From Gigaspora margarita (Eukaryota > Glomeromycota > Glomeromycetes > Diversisporales > Gigasporaceae): a stretch of 64,000 nt of DNA. The translations under genes and the position numbers were made by a program. The DNA is taken from assembly GCA_009809945.1 (NCBI GenBank), contig WTPW01000027.1, positions 555,195 to 619,194 of the forward strand. The letters run 5' to 3'. Shown one piece after another: positions 24,240 to 36,739 of the stretch (positions within the stretch are counted from its first letter, which is position 1; each line of letters starts with the position of its first letter). The notes beneath the pieces are model-generated. The model saw only the letters and a list, made by a program, of their open reading frames with translations. It had not been told where the DNA came from and made no database searches.

Positions 24240-25047
24240 ATTGGTTGAAATTTTTTAAAAATTTAAAAATTTTTAAAATTTAGTATTAAATAAATTTTGA
24301 ACCAGTGATTCGTTTTGGATGAATTTACTACCAAAATATTTGTCTCAATGAGATGATTCCAATGAGCCTAAAATTGTCAAAATCTAATCACTGAGTCCCA
24401 AGACCATTGTAGATTTGTATTGCTTAATTAAACTATTTTTGTATATATTAAAAATAATTATTAAAGATCTTATAAACTTTAATATTAAATAACTTGTAAA
24501 CCAGTGATCTGTTTTAGATGATTTTACTACCAAAATGCTCATCTCAGTGAGATGATTTTAATGAACCTAAAATCTTAAATTCTGATCACAGGATCCCAAG
24601 ATTGTTATAGATTAGTGTTATTTTTAATTAATTTAATATGTTTTATATTAAAATAACACAAATCTATAACGATCTTGGGATTCTGTAATCAGAATTTGAT
24701 GATTTTAGATTCATTAGAATCATCTCATTGAGAAGAGCATTTTGGTAGTAAAATACTTAAAATGGATTACTAGTTCATAAGTTATTCAATATTAAAGTTT
24801 ATAAGATCTTTAATAATAATTTTTAATATATATAAAACTAATATAATTAAAGCATTACAAATCTATAATTATCTTGGGACCCAGTGATTGGATTTTGATA
24901 TTTTAGGCTCGTTGGAAACATCTCATTGAGACAAACATTTTGGTAGTGAAATCATCCAAAACAGATCACTGGTTCAAAATTTATTTAATATTAAAGTTTA
25001 AAAATTTTTTAAAATTTTAAAACATTTTAGCCAATCAAATGTTATCT
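24240..25047. repeat. Nested 0.8-kb palindrome with four related arms
   Basis: The outer arms (about 24240-24430, 24850-25047) and inner arms (about 24470-24620, 24650-24800) are all versions of one ~170-bp segment, marked by 'CAGTGATC(T/C)GTTTT', 'ACTACCAAAAT', 'TCTCA(A/G)TGAGATGAT' and 'CCCAAGA'. They are arranged direct-direct-inverted-inverted. This looks like a foldback element that duplicated within itself. Confidence 0.8.
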
Positions 25048-25689
25048 GCTATTAGGACATGATAATTTTTAGACCCCCTCTCTATTCTAAAAAATCAGAT
25101 AATAAATAGCACTCCCTTAGTATTCTTGGACTTTCCTTTTATTAATATTATTTGTAGCTTTTTAACATTCTATTAAATGTAAATCTTACCAATTATTTCC
25201 TTTATTCTCAGTAAAATATTCTTTTTCTCTTCATTGTCTTTGAAGCCTTCATAAGTATGCTTTTATTTGAACTTCTCATTGAGAGTAGGGTAGAAGTTCA
25301 TAGTGGCTCTGATATGCAAGTCAATTTTTAATAGTATTACAAAATACTTTAGTTTTTTTTTTCTTTCTTAATACAAATTGGTATTGTGTGAACAATCTTT
25401 CTCTTAAATATTTTAATAAAGTATGTTATATTGGCTTCACAAGATCTAACCTAAATTTTATAGAATTGAATAAGTGCTAATACATATAATAAAGTTAAAA
25501 ACAAGTTTAAAAAGTTATTTTGGCAAATAAATTTTATCTAAAGTTGATCAGTAAATAAAGGTCTAAGTAGTACAAATATGTAGTACTTTAAAATGTGTAT
25601 TATGTGATATTTGTAGTTTTTAATTAGTTGGGATATATACCTTCCTGTAGGATATATATCTCTCATAGAAGATGTCTAAAAGCAACTAA

Positions 25690-26470
25690 TTTAAAAATAT
25701 ATTAAAAAATAAAATAAATAAAAAATAAATAAAAAAATATTAAAAATTTTAAATAAAAGATTAAAAAAAAATTAAAAAAAAATAAATAATAAAAATTGAA
25801 AAAATTTAAAAAAATTAAAAAAAATTTAAAAAAATTTAAAAAAAAAAATAAAAAAACTATAAAAAAAAAACTAATAAATAGAATAAGAAATTAATAATTT
25901 ACACTACAGGTGATTATTACCTGTAGTCAATTTGCCAATTAGAATTCAGGATCAGATGTAACATATAAATCAATTTTTGTATAACAAAAACAAAGAATTT
26001 TTTAAAAAATTGCTAAACTTGCTTCTAACCTAAAATTTTGTCTATGAAACTACTTTTTTTTATACAAAAAAAATTCATTGCTAAATTTTACTATATATAA
26101 AGCCCTATCATAATCTCTAACCTTTACCCTTACCTTAACATTAAAGGGATTTAATTTTTATTTAATAAAAATTGTTTATTTTGATTTTGCATTGTAGATC
26201 ACAGGTAATAATTACCTATGGCAATTATTAGTTATTTTCAATAGAATAAAAAAATAATAAAAATCAAAAATATATAAAAAAAATAAAAAAAACAATTTAA
26301 AAAAAAAAGAATTAAAAAATATTAAAAAAGACTAAAAAAAATAAATAAAATAAATAATAAAAATCAAAAAAATTATAAGCAAAAAAATTATAAAAAATTA
26401 TAAACAAAAAAATAAAAAAAAGAATATTAAAAAAAAACTAAAAAAAAGAATAAAAAGAAAATTAAAATTA
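25690..26470. repeat. A-rich tracts around a foldback MITE (25905-26225)
   Basis: 25690-25880 and 26240-26465 are AAAAATAAA low-complexity DNA. Between them, 'CACTACAGGTGATTATTACC' and the inverted 'AGGTAATAATTACCTATGGC' mark a ~320-bp foldback MITE. Confidence 0.7.
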
Positions 26471-26795
26471 CGAACAATAATATTATTCTATATATATATA
26501 CATATGTACATATTAGACTTAGCAAGTACTAATGTGTGCTTTATTAAACATAGTGCCAAATATGGTATAAACATACTTTAATAATGCAATGCTAGTCTTT
26601 AAAGTCTTAGTATATACATATAGAAAACCTGTTCACACAAGTTTATATATATATGAATTTCTTTTAAAAAAATAATACTGAAAATAAGCTATCTATTTAA
26701 AATTTAATAGATATTTGGGTATCTGAATTATAATAAAATTAAAAACTATATATATTAATATAAAATAACATTTGACATTTTTAAAAAATTAATCT

Positions 26796-27759
26796 GGATG
26801 TGGTGACTTAGGAAAGTTGGTAAGTTGTCACCCCAAGTGGCAGATCTTGGGTTCAAATCCTACCGATGCTTTAGAAAATAGACCTATGTTCCAATAACTG
26901 TTTCTTATTGATCAGTTAGGTACATCACCTGTAGTCCTTGGTACAACATCTTGAATAGGAGTTCCTGGATGCACAAAATCTAAGGAACTGGAGAAATAGA
27001 AACCTATATAGCAAGTCCTGAGTAAGGAGATAGCAAAGTTCCTTAATAGTACTACCAAAATTGGAATATCAGAAACCAGAGCTAGAGACTTGAACAACAA
27101 GACTCTCAAGGAGGAGGTCCACCAACCTGGCTACTAGAGTTATACTAGAAGAAGAACCTACATTCTGGCAAAAGGTACCAATAAAAAAAAGCTATATCGA
27201 TCTTTTTAGGCTAGCTGGTTTGGAAGTTTGTGAATCCAGTATAAAAACTAGTAGGATAGTAAGGTGAGCGCTAGAATCGGAGTGAACCTTGCAAAGGCAG
27301 AAGTAGTTAATAGTAGTGGTTTAGACTAATCACTAGACTACAAGTAGTTTGCCTCAGTAGATGCATAAGTTACCAAAGTATAGATAATAATACCTGTGGG
27401 ACAGGAACTGCTCTACCAAGTGTTCTGTAAGGATAAACTAGTCCTAAGGGGATTTTGTAATACATTCAGAACTGGTCTTGACTGACTTATATAATAGAGG
27501 ACTGTACTAGTAATACAAGAAGGATTGGCAGAAGGAGCAGGAACCAGAGGGTCTAAATAGGTAACCCTCTAGTTGGGTTGCAGGTATGGCAACTAGTGTA
27601 GAACCTTCAGGCAGACTACTTAAATTAGACAACTAAAGTTGTATATATGGCTAGTTGTACTCTCATCTTTGTAAAAAATATCAGAGTGCTCCTAGAGGCA
27701 TCCATGTTCTGATTTATTTAAATAAAAGCCTTTTTCCAAAGTGAAAACTTTGATATAAA
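26796..27759 (+). mobile_element. tRNA-headed retroposon R1, copy 1 (~0.96 kb)
   Basis: The head GATGTGGTGACTTAGG, with 'AAAGTTGGTAAG' (A-box region) and GGGTTCAAATCC at 26849-26860 (B box), resembles a pol III tRNA-type promoter. The 3' end is TTTGATATAAAAAAAA, and AAAAAATTAAT occurs on both sides. It is collinear with copy 2 (28923-29817) over its length, with many point differences. It is unusually long for a SINE, and I see no shared ORF. Confidence 0.8.
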
Positions 27760-28028
27760 AAAAAATTAATTTAATTGGGTTATAAGAACAATTTTATTTA
27801 TATATATAGCCTAAATAAAAAAACAAATAGAGTTTTACTCATGTTTAGCTAATTCTTTTCAGAATATTAAATATTTTAGAACTTTAGCTTTGTATCAATT
27901 TGGGTCTGAACAGTATTGGCATATTTGTCCAATGGCCTATATTTGCCCAATATTGTTTATCTAAATTGGTTTAAAAAAAACAAATGAAAAACAATAGACA
28001 AATAGAATCAGCATATATATATATGTAT

Positions 28029-28839
28029 CAGTGATGATAAATAACCTAAAATGACCCAAATGACCCAAATGACAAATGACTAGTCATTGGGTTATTTTGA
28101 GGCTCAAATGACCTAGAAGGTCATTTAACATATGTTAGTTAATATTCTAATACTCTTTAGCCAATCAGAATTGGCTGCCAAACAAAATTAAAATATAATT
28201 AATAATTGTAGCTATAAGTCAGTTAATATTTATGTCTTAAGTAAAATTGTTCGAAATAATAAATTGCATATTTCGAACCCCTTACTTAAAACATAATATT
28301 AATTGACTTAGTAAAATTTAGGACTTAATCTATATCAATAAGGAAAGCAATAAAGTTTGATAACTTTTATACAAGCAATTCAACCAATAAAATTATTTTA
28401 TATGCTAATGAACTAAATGAACTTAATAACCAAAATGATCTTTTTATAGTTTAATAGCTTGGAGTCATTTAAATTTTGATCAAATGATCGAGTTATTTAC
28501 CATTCCTAGGTGGGACCAGGCATACAAACTTTTATTAGGGTTGGCCTGAGTCTACAAATATCTAGCCCAACTTAACTTACTTTGAAACCTACACGTATGC
28601 ATTATCATTATATAGTTAAAGTTGATCAATCTATGTAAAAAATATTAGATATGGGATACAAACTCTATATGCACAATGGCAAATAACATCAGCATTTCTA
28701 AATGACTATGGTCATTTATTTGGTCATGAGTCATTTCTAAATGACCCAAAATTGAGATGACCATTAATGACCAGTCATTTTAGGGTTATTTGAGATTATT
28801 TAAAAAATCTGCAAATGACCAGGTCATTTGCCATCACTA
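28029..28839. mobile_element. hAT-like non-autonomous element with CAGTGATG / CATCACTA ends
   Basis: The ends CAGTGATGATAAATAACC and (inverted) TAGTGATGGCAAATGACC are flanked by ATATGTAT (28021-28028) and ATACGTAT (28840-28847), a 7/8 match to an 8-bp hAT duplication. The interior is rich in AAATGACC / GGTCATTT. A second internal end-like sequence near 28495-28508 suggests two related elements nested or joined. Confidence 0.6.
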
Positions 28840-28922
28840 ATACGTATATACTAGAGCTCAAATGCTAGCTCATTTTGTTAATAAAATATGTATAAGAATT
28901 TTTTCAACAATATCCAATAATA

Positions 28923-29817
28923 GGTGTGGTAACTTATGGAAGTTGGTAAGTTGTCACTCTAAGCAGCAGATCTAGAGTTCAAATCCCACTAGCGATGCTT
29001 TGGAAACTAGGCTATGTTCTAGTATCTGTTTCTTGTTGATCAGTTGCTTAGTACACTATCTTGAATAGGAGCTTTGGCACACAAAATCCAGGAAACCAGA
29101 GAAATAGAACCCTGTTTGGCAAGTTCCAAGTAAAGAAGTAGCAAAGATCTTTAATGGTGCTACCAAAGCCAGAATATCGAAAACTGGAGCCAGAAAATTG
29201 GATGACAAGACTCTCGAGAAGGGGTTCACCAACCTGGCTGCTGGAGTCATACTGAAGAAAAAGGACCTACGTTCCGGTAGTAGGTACCAAAGGCAGAAAA
29301 CCATATTGATCCTTTCAGACTAACTGGTTTGAAAGTTTGTAGATCTAGTATAAGGACCAGTAGGATGGTAGAGGTGGGTGCTGGGATTAGAGCGAACCTT
29401 GCAAGGGCAGAAGTAGGTAGCACAAGTTACTGAAGCATAGATAATACCTGTGTGGGACAGTAACTGCTCTACTAAGTGTTCTGTGAGAATAAACTAGTCC
29501 TAAGGGGATTCTGCGATATATCTGGGACTGGCCTTGACTAACTTATATAATAGAGGACTGTACTAGTGATACAAAGACTAGCAGGAGGAGCAGGGACCAG
29601 AGGGTTTAAATAGATAACCCCTAGTTGGGTTGCAGGTATGGCAACTAGTGTAGAACTGCTGGCAGACTACTTAAATTAGACAACCAAAAGTTGTACGTGT
29701 GGCTAGTTGTACTCTCATCTATATAACAAATATCTTGGTGCTCCTGAAGGCTCTTATGGTCTGATTTACTTGAATAAAAGCCTTTTTCTAGAGTGGAAAC
29801 TTTGACATAAAAAAAAA
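28923..29817 (+). mobile_element. tRNA-headed retroposon R1, copy 2 (895 bp)
   Basis: A B-box-like GAGTTCAAATCC lies at 28975-28986 after a GGTGTGGTAACTT...GTTGGTAAG head. The tail is TTTGACATAAAAAAAAA. The 16-bp flanks ACAATATCCAATAATA (28907-28922) and ACAATACCCAATAATA (29818-29833) differ at one base, a textbook target-site duplication. With copy 1 this defines a two-member long SINE-like family. Confidence 0.9.
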
Positions 29818-30054
29818 ACAATACCCAATAATAAATTACTTCTATAATACTCCTAAAATAATTTCAAGAGTTTTTTTAGCTTTGGAGTTTCAAAAATTAG
29901 TTTAGAAATTTAAAACTAGGTTCAGTTTTAGTCTTAGCCCAAAAGAGTTATGGGTAGCATTATTACCAAATATTGTTAATGTTTTACAGATAGATGTTAA
30001 TTTTAAATAGATAACATTAGAAAATTTTTTAAATAGATACTAATTGATATATAA

Positions 30055-30442
30055 CAATTAATTGCCAATCTGGATAAGATCAGCAATATTTCTATATTTA
30101 GAATTGGGCAAAACAAATATATAAACAAGGTATTACAAAATCTGGATCAGGTCTGTATATAAAATTTTTATATAATTTAAAGAATTTTAAAGACATTTTT
30201 ACTCACATCTTTTATCAACAAGTTTGATTTTAATAAAATTTTGGCAGTAGACACACAAGAACCTGCTCTACAACTTTACTTAGAGCCAAAAATAATATTT
30301 ACTTAGTACAAAAAAACTTTTCATAAAGATCATTATTAGATTTACTAATATATTGTTTATATATTTGTTTATCCCAATTCCAAATATGGTAATAATATAG
30401 CTATAGTGCTGATCTTATCCAGATTGGTAATTAATTATTTAT
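30055..30442. mobile_element. Foldback element (~390 bp)
   Basis: 'CAATCTGGATAAGATCAGCA' near 30066 pairs with the inverted 'TGCTGATCTTATCCAGATTG' near 30406. Pairing extends through 'ATTGGG' and 'AAATATATAAACAA' towards the centre. No ORF. Confidence 0.75.
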
Positions 30443-30589
30443 ATCTTAAAAATAATATTATATATTGATAAACTGAATAAACTTGATATATATTTATAAT
30501 TGATAAATACATATTAAAATATAAATTGTTATATTTTTGATAATCAATTGTTATTGAATTTATCTGAATCAATAAATAACAATTATTAA

Positions 30590-30775
30590 GTTACTAATTG
30601 TAGTTTTGAAATATTTCAAAAATGATTTTAAAATATTTTGAAAGTGGGTTTGAAATATTTTTTAAAATGTTTCAATATTTCAAAATATTTCAAAATATTT
30701 TAAAATATTTCAAAATATTTTAAAATATTTCAAAATATTTCAAAATATTTCAAAATATTTAAAAGTATTTTAGAA
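30590..30775. repeat. CAAAATATTT minisatellite
   Basis: About fifteen 10-11-bp units of TATTTCAAAA / TATTTTAAAA. A related ATATTTCGAAAT cluster lies at 32315-32400. Confidence 0.9.
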
Positions 30776-31457
30776 CTGGGAAACTAAGCTGGATTAGTAA
30801 ATCTGTAGTCTGGGTTATATCAAGTATGCATTGGACTATATTTTTAAAATATTTTGAAATTTAGTATAATGTATCAAAATTAATCTAAAATTTGTATTAC
30901 AAGATCAGATTAGTTCTTTTGTTTATAAATTAGAATTTCCATTCAGATTTATTGTTTTTCATTTTATTTTTGTTTTTTTTTTGTTTTTTGTTGTTTTATT
31001 TCTTTTTTTATTTTGTTTTTTATTATTTTATTTATTTATTTATTTATTTTTTAATTTTGTTTATTTTATTTGGCACTTTTCAAAAACAACAGAAAACTAA
31101 TAACTTTTTAGCACTTTTCAAAAACTCCAATTTGACTTCAAAAGCCAACTCAAACTTCTGATACTTTGCAAGAACACAACTGATTTTTCTAGCTATTTCT
31201 AAATTTTCAAAAATGCTTATTTAGGGAAATGATTAGTCAAATGCAAGTTTCACTTATTTATTTTCATTTGATACTTTTTGTTTTTGTTTTTTTTGTTTTT
31301 TTTTTAAAATTTTTTTTATTAATTTATTCTATTCTAGCACTTTGTAAAAACACAACTCTTACCTTCTGGCACTTTGCAAGAAAACCAACTAAACTTTTTA
31401 GTACTTTGCAAGCAAACACAGATTTTTCTAGCACTTTGCAAAAACATTAACCTGGTA

Positions 31458-31653
31458 CAGTCGACCTCCCATAAGATCACCTCCTCTACAATCACATCAT
31501 ATAAAAACCCTCTCTATATCACATTTTTTTTAAAGTAAATTTACTATTAAACATATAAAAAAATACCTCTATAAAAGCACAGTTACTTTAATAAGCACAT
31601 TTTAAAAAAAGTTCTTAAGTCAAAAAACATGTGATCTTATAGGAGGTTGACTG
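31458..31653. mobile_element. TA-flanked pogo-like MITE (196 bp)
   Basis: CAGTCGACCTCCCATAAGAT at the left pairs with ATCTTATAGGAGGTTGACTG at the right, with TA outside each end (31456-31457, 31654-31655). It is a relative of the 1275-1461 element, with shared CAGTCGAC termini, and is inserted in the GCACTTTGCAA array. Confidence 0.85.
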
Positions 31654-32237
31654 TACTTTACAAAACACAACTTGGTTTTGGCAATTTTTGAATTTGCAAT
31701 ACCATGAGCTCTTACTATAGAAAAATAAAGATTTGGGACTTAATTTATTTTTTTTATTAAGTTTCTTTTATATTTTGTTTTTTAGTTGTTTTTTTTTTTA
31801 CTTATTTTTTTAATTTTATTTTATTTATTTATTTCTAATTTTCTTCAGAACTTTTGCAAAAAAACAACCTGACTTTTTTAGCACTTTACTAGAACACCAA
31901 CTTTAACTTCTCTTCTACATTGCAAAAACATACTAGATTCTTTGACAATTTGCAAAAACACTAACACTTCTAAAAAATAGTTTTCTTTTATTTTTTACTT
32001 CTTTACTAGTTTTAGAAAGTAGCAAAAATAAGCAAATATAATAGTTAAACAAAAAGAGAAATAATAGCTAACTGCAAATAAGAAAATTAAATTTATAGAG
32101 CTAGTATTTTTATGGAATTAGATGTGATGAAGTGCAAAAGTAGTTTAAAATATTACAATTTTTTTTAGTTTAATTTTTTTTCAGTTTTGGTTTTTTTGGT
32201 TTTATTTTTTTTGTCATTTTATTTATTTTTTTTATAA

Positions 32238-34739
32238 CATCAGCAAATTTATAATAGTGTAATCTTACGTAAGGTCTTATGAACCGTAATATAAGCAAAA
32301 TATTACGTAATATATTTCGAAATATATCGAAATATCAAATTTTCAAAATATTACAAAAATAATTTCGAAATATTTCGAAATATATTATGAAATATTTCGG
32401 ACCCCTTTCAAAATATTTTAGAACTAGAAAACCAAGCTGGATCAGTAAATCTGTAGTTCAAAATAGTTCGAAATAGTTCAATAATCAAATTCTGTACTAC
32501 ACAAAGATCAGATTAGATCTTTTGTTTATAATTAGATATTCTATTTTTTTATTAAACGATATATAACAATTAAAAGATCTTTAACAATTACAAAAATTTG
32601 CTGGGTANNNNNNNNNNNNNNNNNNNNNNNNNNNNNNNNNNNNNNNNNNNNNNNNNNNNNNNNNNNNNNNNNNNNNNNNNNNNNNNNNNNNNNNNNNNNN
32701 NNNNNNNNNNNNNNNNNNNNNNNNNNNNNNNNNNNNNNNNNNNNNNNNNNNNNNNNNNNNNNNNNNNNNNNNNNNNNNNNNNNNNNNNNNNNNNNNNNNN
32801 NNNNNNNNNNNNNNNNNNNNNNNNNNNNNNNNNNNNNNNNNNNNNNNNNNNNNNNNNNNNNNNNNNNNNNNNNNNNNNNNNNNNNNNNNNNNNNNNNNNN
32901 NNNNNNNNNNNNNNNNNNNNNNNNNNNNNNNNNNNNNNNNNNNNNNNNNNNNNNNNNNNNNNNNNNNNNNNNNNNNNNNNNNNNNNNNNNNNNNNNNNNN
33001 NNNNNNNNNNNNNNNNNNNNNNNNNNNNNNNNNNNNNNNNNNNNNNNNNNNNNNNNNNNNNNNNNNNNNNNNNNNNNNNNNNNNNNNNNNNNNNNNNNNN
33101 NNNNNNNNNNNNNNNNNNNNNNNNNNNNNNNNNNNNNNNNNNNNNNNNNNNNNNNNNNNNNNNNNNNNNNNNNNNNNNNNNNNNNNNNNNNNNNNNNNNN
33201 NNNNNNNNNNNNNNNNNNNNNNNNNNNNNNNNNNNNNNNNNNNNNNNNNNNNNNNNNNNNNNNNNNNNNNNNNNNNNNNNNNNNNNNNNNNNNNNNNNNN
33301 NNNNNNNNNNNNNNNNNNNNNNNNNNNNNNNNNNNNNNNNNNNNNNNNNNNNNNNNNNNNNNNNNNNNNNNNNNNNNNNNNNNNNNNNNNNNNNNNNNNN
33401 NNNNNNNNNNNNNNNNNNNNNNNNNNNNNNNNNNNNNNNNNNNNNNNNNNNNNNNNNNNNNNNNNNNNNNNNNNNNNNNNNNNNNNNNNNNNNNNNNNNN
33501 NNNNNNNNNNNNNNNNNNNNNNNNNNNNNNNNNNNNNNNNNNNNNNNNNNNNNNNNNNNNNNNNNNNNNNNNTTTTTTTTTATTAATTTATTTTATTCTG
33601 GCACTTTGTGAGAAAAATAACCTAGGCTTTTTCAATACTTTGCAAGCAAACCCAGACTTTTCCAGCACTTTGCAAGAACATATACAACTTGATTTTGGCA
33701 ATGTTGTCATGAACTCTACTTTAGAGAAATAGAGATTTGGGGTTTATTTTTTTTATTCAGTTTGCTTATATTTCATTTTTTTGTTTGTTTTCTTTTTACT
33801 TATTTCTTTAATTTTTATTTTTTTTTATTTATTTCTGCACTTTGAGAAAACCTTCGACGATTTCAAAATTGCAAGAATATAAACTTAAAGAAATAGAAAA
33901 TTTGGGGGCTTCATTTATTTTTTTTATTTAGTTTGCTTACATTTTTGTTTTTTGTTTGTTTTACCCTTCTGAAAAATGTTTTTTTTTTATTTTTCACTTC
34001 TTTGAAGTATTTAGAAAAAGAGAGCGAAATGAAGGTTATAGCCAAAACAAAAGAAATAACCAAAGCGAAGACAATAGAAAACAAAAAAGCGAAGATAATA
34101 GCTAACTGTAGGGTGAACAAAAATAAGTGTATAGGGTTAGTTTTTTGTATATAGTAATAGAATTAGATGCGACAAAGTGCGAAAGTAGTTTAAAATATTT
34201 GTAAGTATTTAAAATAATATGTAATAATGTAAAAATAATACTGTAAAGAATTTATAATATTTAAAATATAATATATAATAAAATATGTAATATTGTTTAA
34301 AAATTTTTAAATATAATTAAAATATAATAATAAATAAAAAAATATAAAATTATATATTAAATTGCGAAACTGTGCGAAATATTGCGAAAACCTGTAAAAA
34401 AGCGTGATTATGTGAATATGTATATCATTTATTTATTTTTAAAAAATTTTGAAAATTTGTGAAAATTTGCAAAATATTGCAAAACAATGTAAAAATATCA
34501 AAATATTACCTCCTGCGCACATTAGTTTATTGATCTGCATAAGTACACGACCCCTGTAGAGGGGTAATTTGCAATTTTTTTATTTGCAATATATTTCAAA
34601 ATATTTCAAAATAATAACCATAATATTGCCGTAATATGACATAATATATTACGTAATAAATTGTATCAAACATAAGATTTTTATCATATTACGGGCTATA
34701 ATATCTTACGTAAGATTATGTATATATAATTCGCTGATG
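32238..34739. repeat. 2.5-kb segment bounded by inverted CATCAGC...CTTACGTAAG ends
   Basis: CATCAGCAAATTTATAATAG...CTTACGTAAG at the left mirrors CTTACGTAAGATTATGTA...ATTCGCTGATG at the right. It contains the N run and array repeats. It could be a large non-autonomous DNA transposon; no transposase is readable, though the gap hides about 1 kb. Confidence 0.45.
32608..33572. other. Assembly gap (965 N)
   Basis: A run of N. The open frame that spans it is an artefact of translating N. Unread sequence lies in a tandem array, so its true length is uncertain. Confidence 1.
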
Positions 34740-35287
34740 AAAGAATATATAATAATATATAATAAAATATATTAAAAATGTATATTTAATTTACAATATT
34801 ATATATAATAATAATAAATAAATAAATATAAAATTTTATAATAAATTGTGAAACCTTACAAAAACTTGCAAAAACCTGTATAATAAGTATATAGTATAAT
34901 AGTATTGATATTGGTACAATTAGAAAAAACTAATTAAAATTATTATTCATAATTTTTAATCTAATATCTATCAATTATTAGTGATTACTAACTTAATTGT
35001 TAGTCATTGTCAGAGGGAATTTAAATCAATTACTATCCAATAGCTGATAAAAATCAATAATAATCCTAGTGCAAATTTTGGTAATGAACCTAACAGGTAT
35101 TCACAAATATTTGTGAGTATCACAAGTATTAACATATATCTATAGATAGCATAATAAAAATAAATTTGTGTGATTATATTAATTAGTTTCTAATTTGAGA
35201 ATAAAATTTATATAAATAACTATAGTTAATCCATAGTAAAATTACCAGCCACACATACTTGTATGATTTGTATATATTTTTTTTATA
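34740..35287. other. No gene seen
   Basis: AT-rich, with several 'TTAGTGATTACTAACTTAATTG'-type short inverted motifs and no recognisable element ends. Confidence 0.5.
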
Positions 35288-36099
35288 CAGTGGCCTACCA
35301 TATTATTGTGGACACTTTTTAAAAATTTATACAGAGCTAAATATTTAAGATATTAAGCTAAAAAATAAATTATAAATGCTTTAAATCTATATCTTTTAAA
35401 TAAAAAAAAGTTTAAAAGATTTTATGCTACAGTTTTTAAAATAATTAAGTTTAAGTAAAATATTAGATTTTTATATTTAACTGATTTTTATTGTTGTACA
35501 AAATTAATTAAAATAATAAATGTATAGCAAAAATTAATTTTTTATTAAGCTAATTGGATTTCAAAAATAAGTAAAAATTATTCAGTATGACAAATTACAT
35601 ATAATCTCAAATTTTTATAAAATTTTAAAAAATTTTAAAATAGTTATTATTTCTAAATATAGTAATACAATTATTAATTCAAAACTATATCAATTACCAA
35701 ATATAGTAATTTTATTACTATATATAGTAATTAAATAAAAATTTTTTGAAAAATTATAAAATTTTTAAGATATGTACAATTTGTTATACTAAATAACTTT
35801 ATTTAAAAAAAATTGCTAGTTTATTAATAAAAAATTTAAGTTTATATATTACTATATTTAGTAATTCTAGTTACTATGTAAACTATATTAAATTTTAGAA
35901 AATCGGTCAATTGTAAAAATCTAAAATTTTACTTAAACTTAATTATCTCAAAAACTGTAGCATAAAATTTTTTAAACTTTTTTTTATTTAAAAGATATAG
36001 ATTTAAAGAATTTCTAATTTAATTTTTAGCTTAATATCATAAATATTTAGCTCTGTATAAATTTTTAAAAAGTGTCCACAATAATATGGTAGGCCACTG
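35288..36099. mobile_element. Mariner-like foldback element (812 bp)
   Basis: It begins CAGTGGCCTACCATATTATT and ends in the exact inverse, with TA at 35286-35287 and 36100-36101. Inverted homology continues inwards for at least 200 bp (TGTGGACACTTTTTAAAAAT, TGCTACAGTTTTT). No transposase ORF. Confidence 0.85.
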
Positions 36100-36739
36100 T
36101 ATTAATATTTTTTGCTATTTTTTTTTATAGCATCATCTTGCTCAGTAATATTACTTTTGATTTTGGTACCATTATTATTGTTTGGTATTATTATTGGTAT
36201 CATTATTAATTTCATTTTCAGTTGGTGTTGCAGTTGATATTGTTGTGTTTTCATATTTTATAAATAACAATATAGATGCTATAGGTAGTAGTATAATTGC
36301 TATTGTTTATTGAGTTTGCTTTTGCTAGTGTAGTGCATTCAATTTTTTTGCATTGCCATTTAATTAAGCATGAGTTTTCATAGTAGAGCTACAAGTTAGT
36401 TGCTAGTATATTTTTAAACTATGATTCCTATTTTACAACATAAAATGTTGATATAAGTTTGTATTAATATTTTAAATATTTTTATTACTATATTAATATT
36501 GTAACTATGCAGTAATATTAGTAGTGTGAATAATACTTGCTATCACATAGTTTATTATCAATCATCATTGACCAAACTATAGAAAATATTAGGAATATAG
36601 TTATACTTGTATAACAGAGTATATGGTTAACTGCTATCTAGAATAGCATCAGTGAAATCTTGCTTTTGATTAGATGTATAATAATAAACTATGCTAGTAT
36701 AATATACTTATTTGATTATATGAGATTCAATATTTATAT

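Larger units (their letters stand above)
20940..25674. repeat. Possible 4.7-kb element with GCATCTTCTA ends
   Basis: GCATCTTCTACAAGAGATAT at 20940 is matched in inverted orientation by the end ATATCTCTCATAGAAGATGTC at about 25654-25674. Between them lie T-rich degenerate direct repeats (21115-21260 and 21290-21420 share CTGAACTAA, TTAGTAGAGC, AGGTGTTATTATTTTT and TTTGGCT), MITEs and TATGAATATTCATA runs. No transposase is visible. It may be a very old composite DNA element or a coincidence of two repeat ends. Confidence 0.35.
31060..33850 (+). repeat. Degenerate tandem array with GCACTTTGCAAGAAAACA units
   Basis: A 30-45-bp unit built on 'TTTTT(A/C)TAGCACTTTGCAA' recurs at 31070-31450, 31850-31950 and 33598-33690, broken by a MITE and by the N run 32608-33572. 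Short frames through this array are chance products. A larger segment (about 32000-32160) is duplicated at about 34010-34200 (AATAGCTAACTG, GAATTAGATG(T/C)GA, AAAGTAGTTTAAAATATT). Confidence 0.7.

Noticed and set aside
26840-26865. tRNA gene candidates at the GGTTCAA motifs (also 7634, 28975, 37300)
   Set aside because: Only A/B-box-like heads are present; acceptor stems do not close, and each is the 5' part of a SINE with target duplications.
31229-31450. Open frame MISQMQVSLIYF... of 73 residues
   Set aside because: Product of a T-rich run and the GCACTTTGCAA tandem repeat.
32598-33611. 337-residue open frame across N bases
   Set aside because: Almost entirely N; no sequence supports it. 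The same applies to the frames over 56790-57623.
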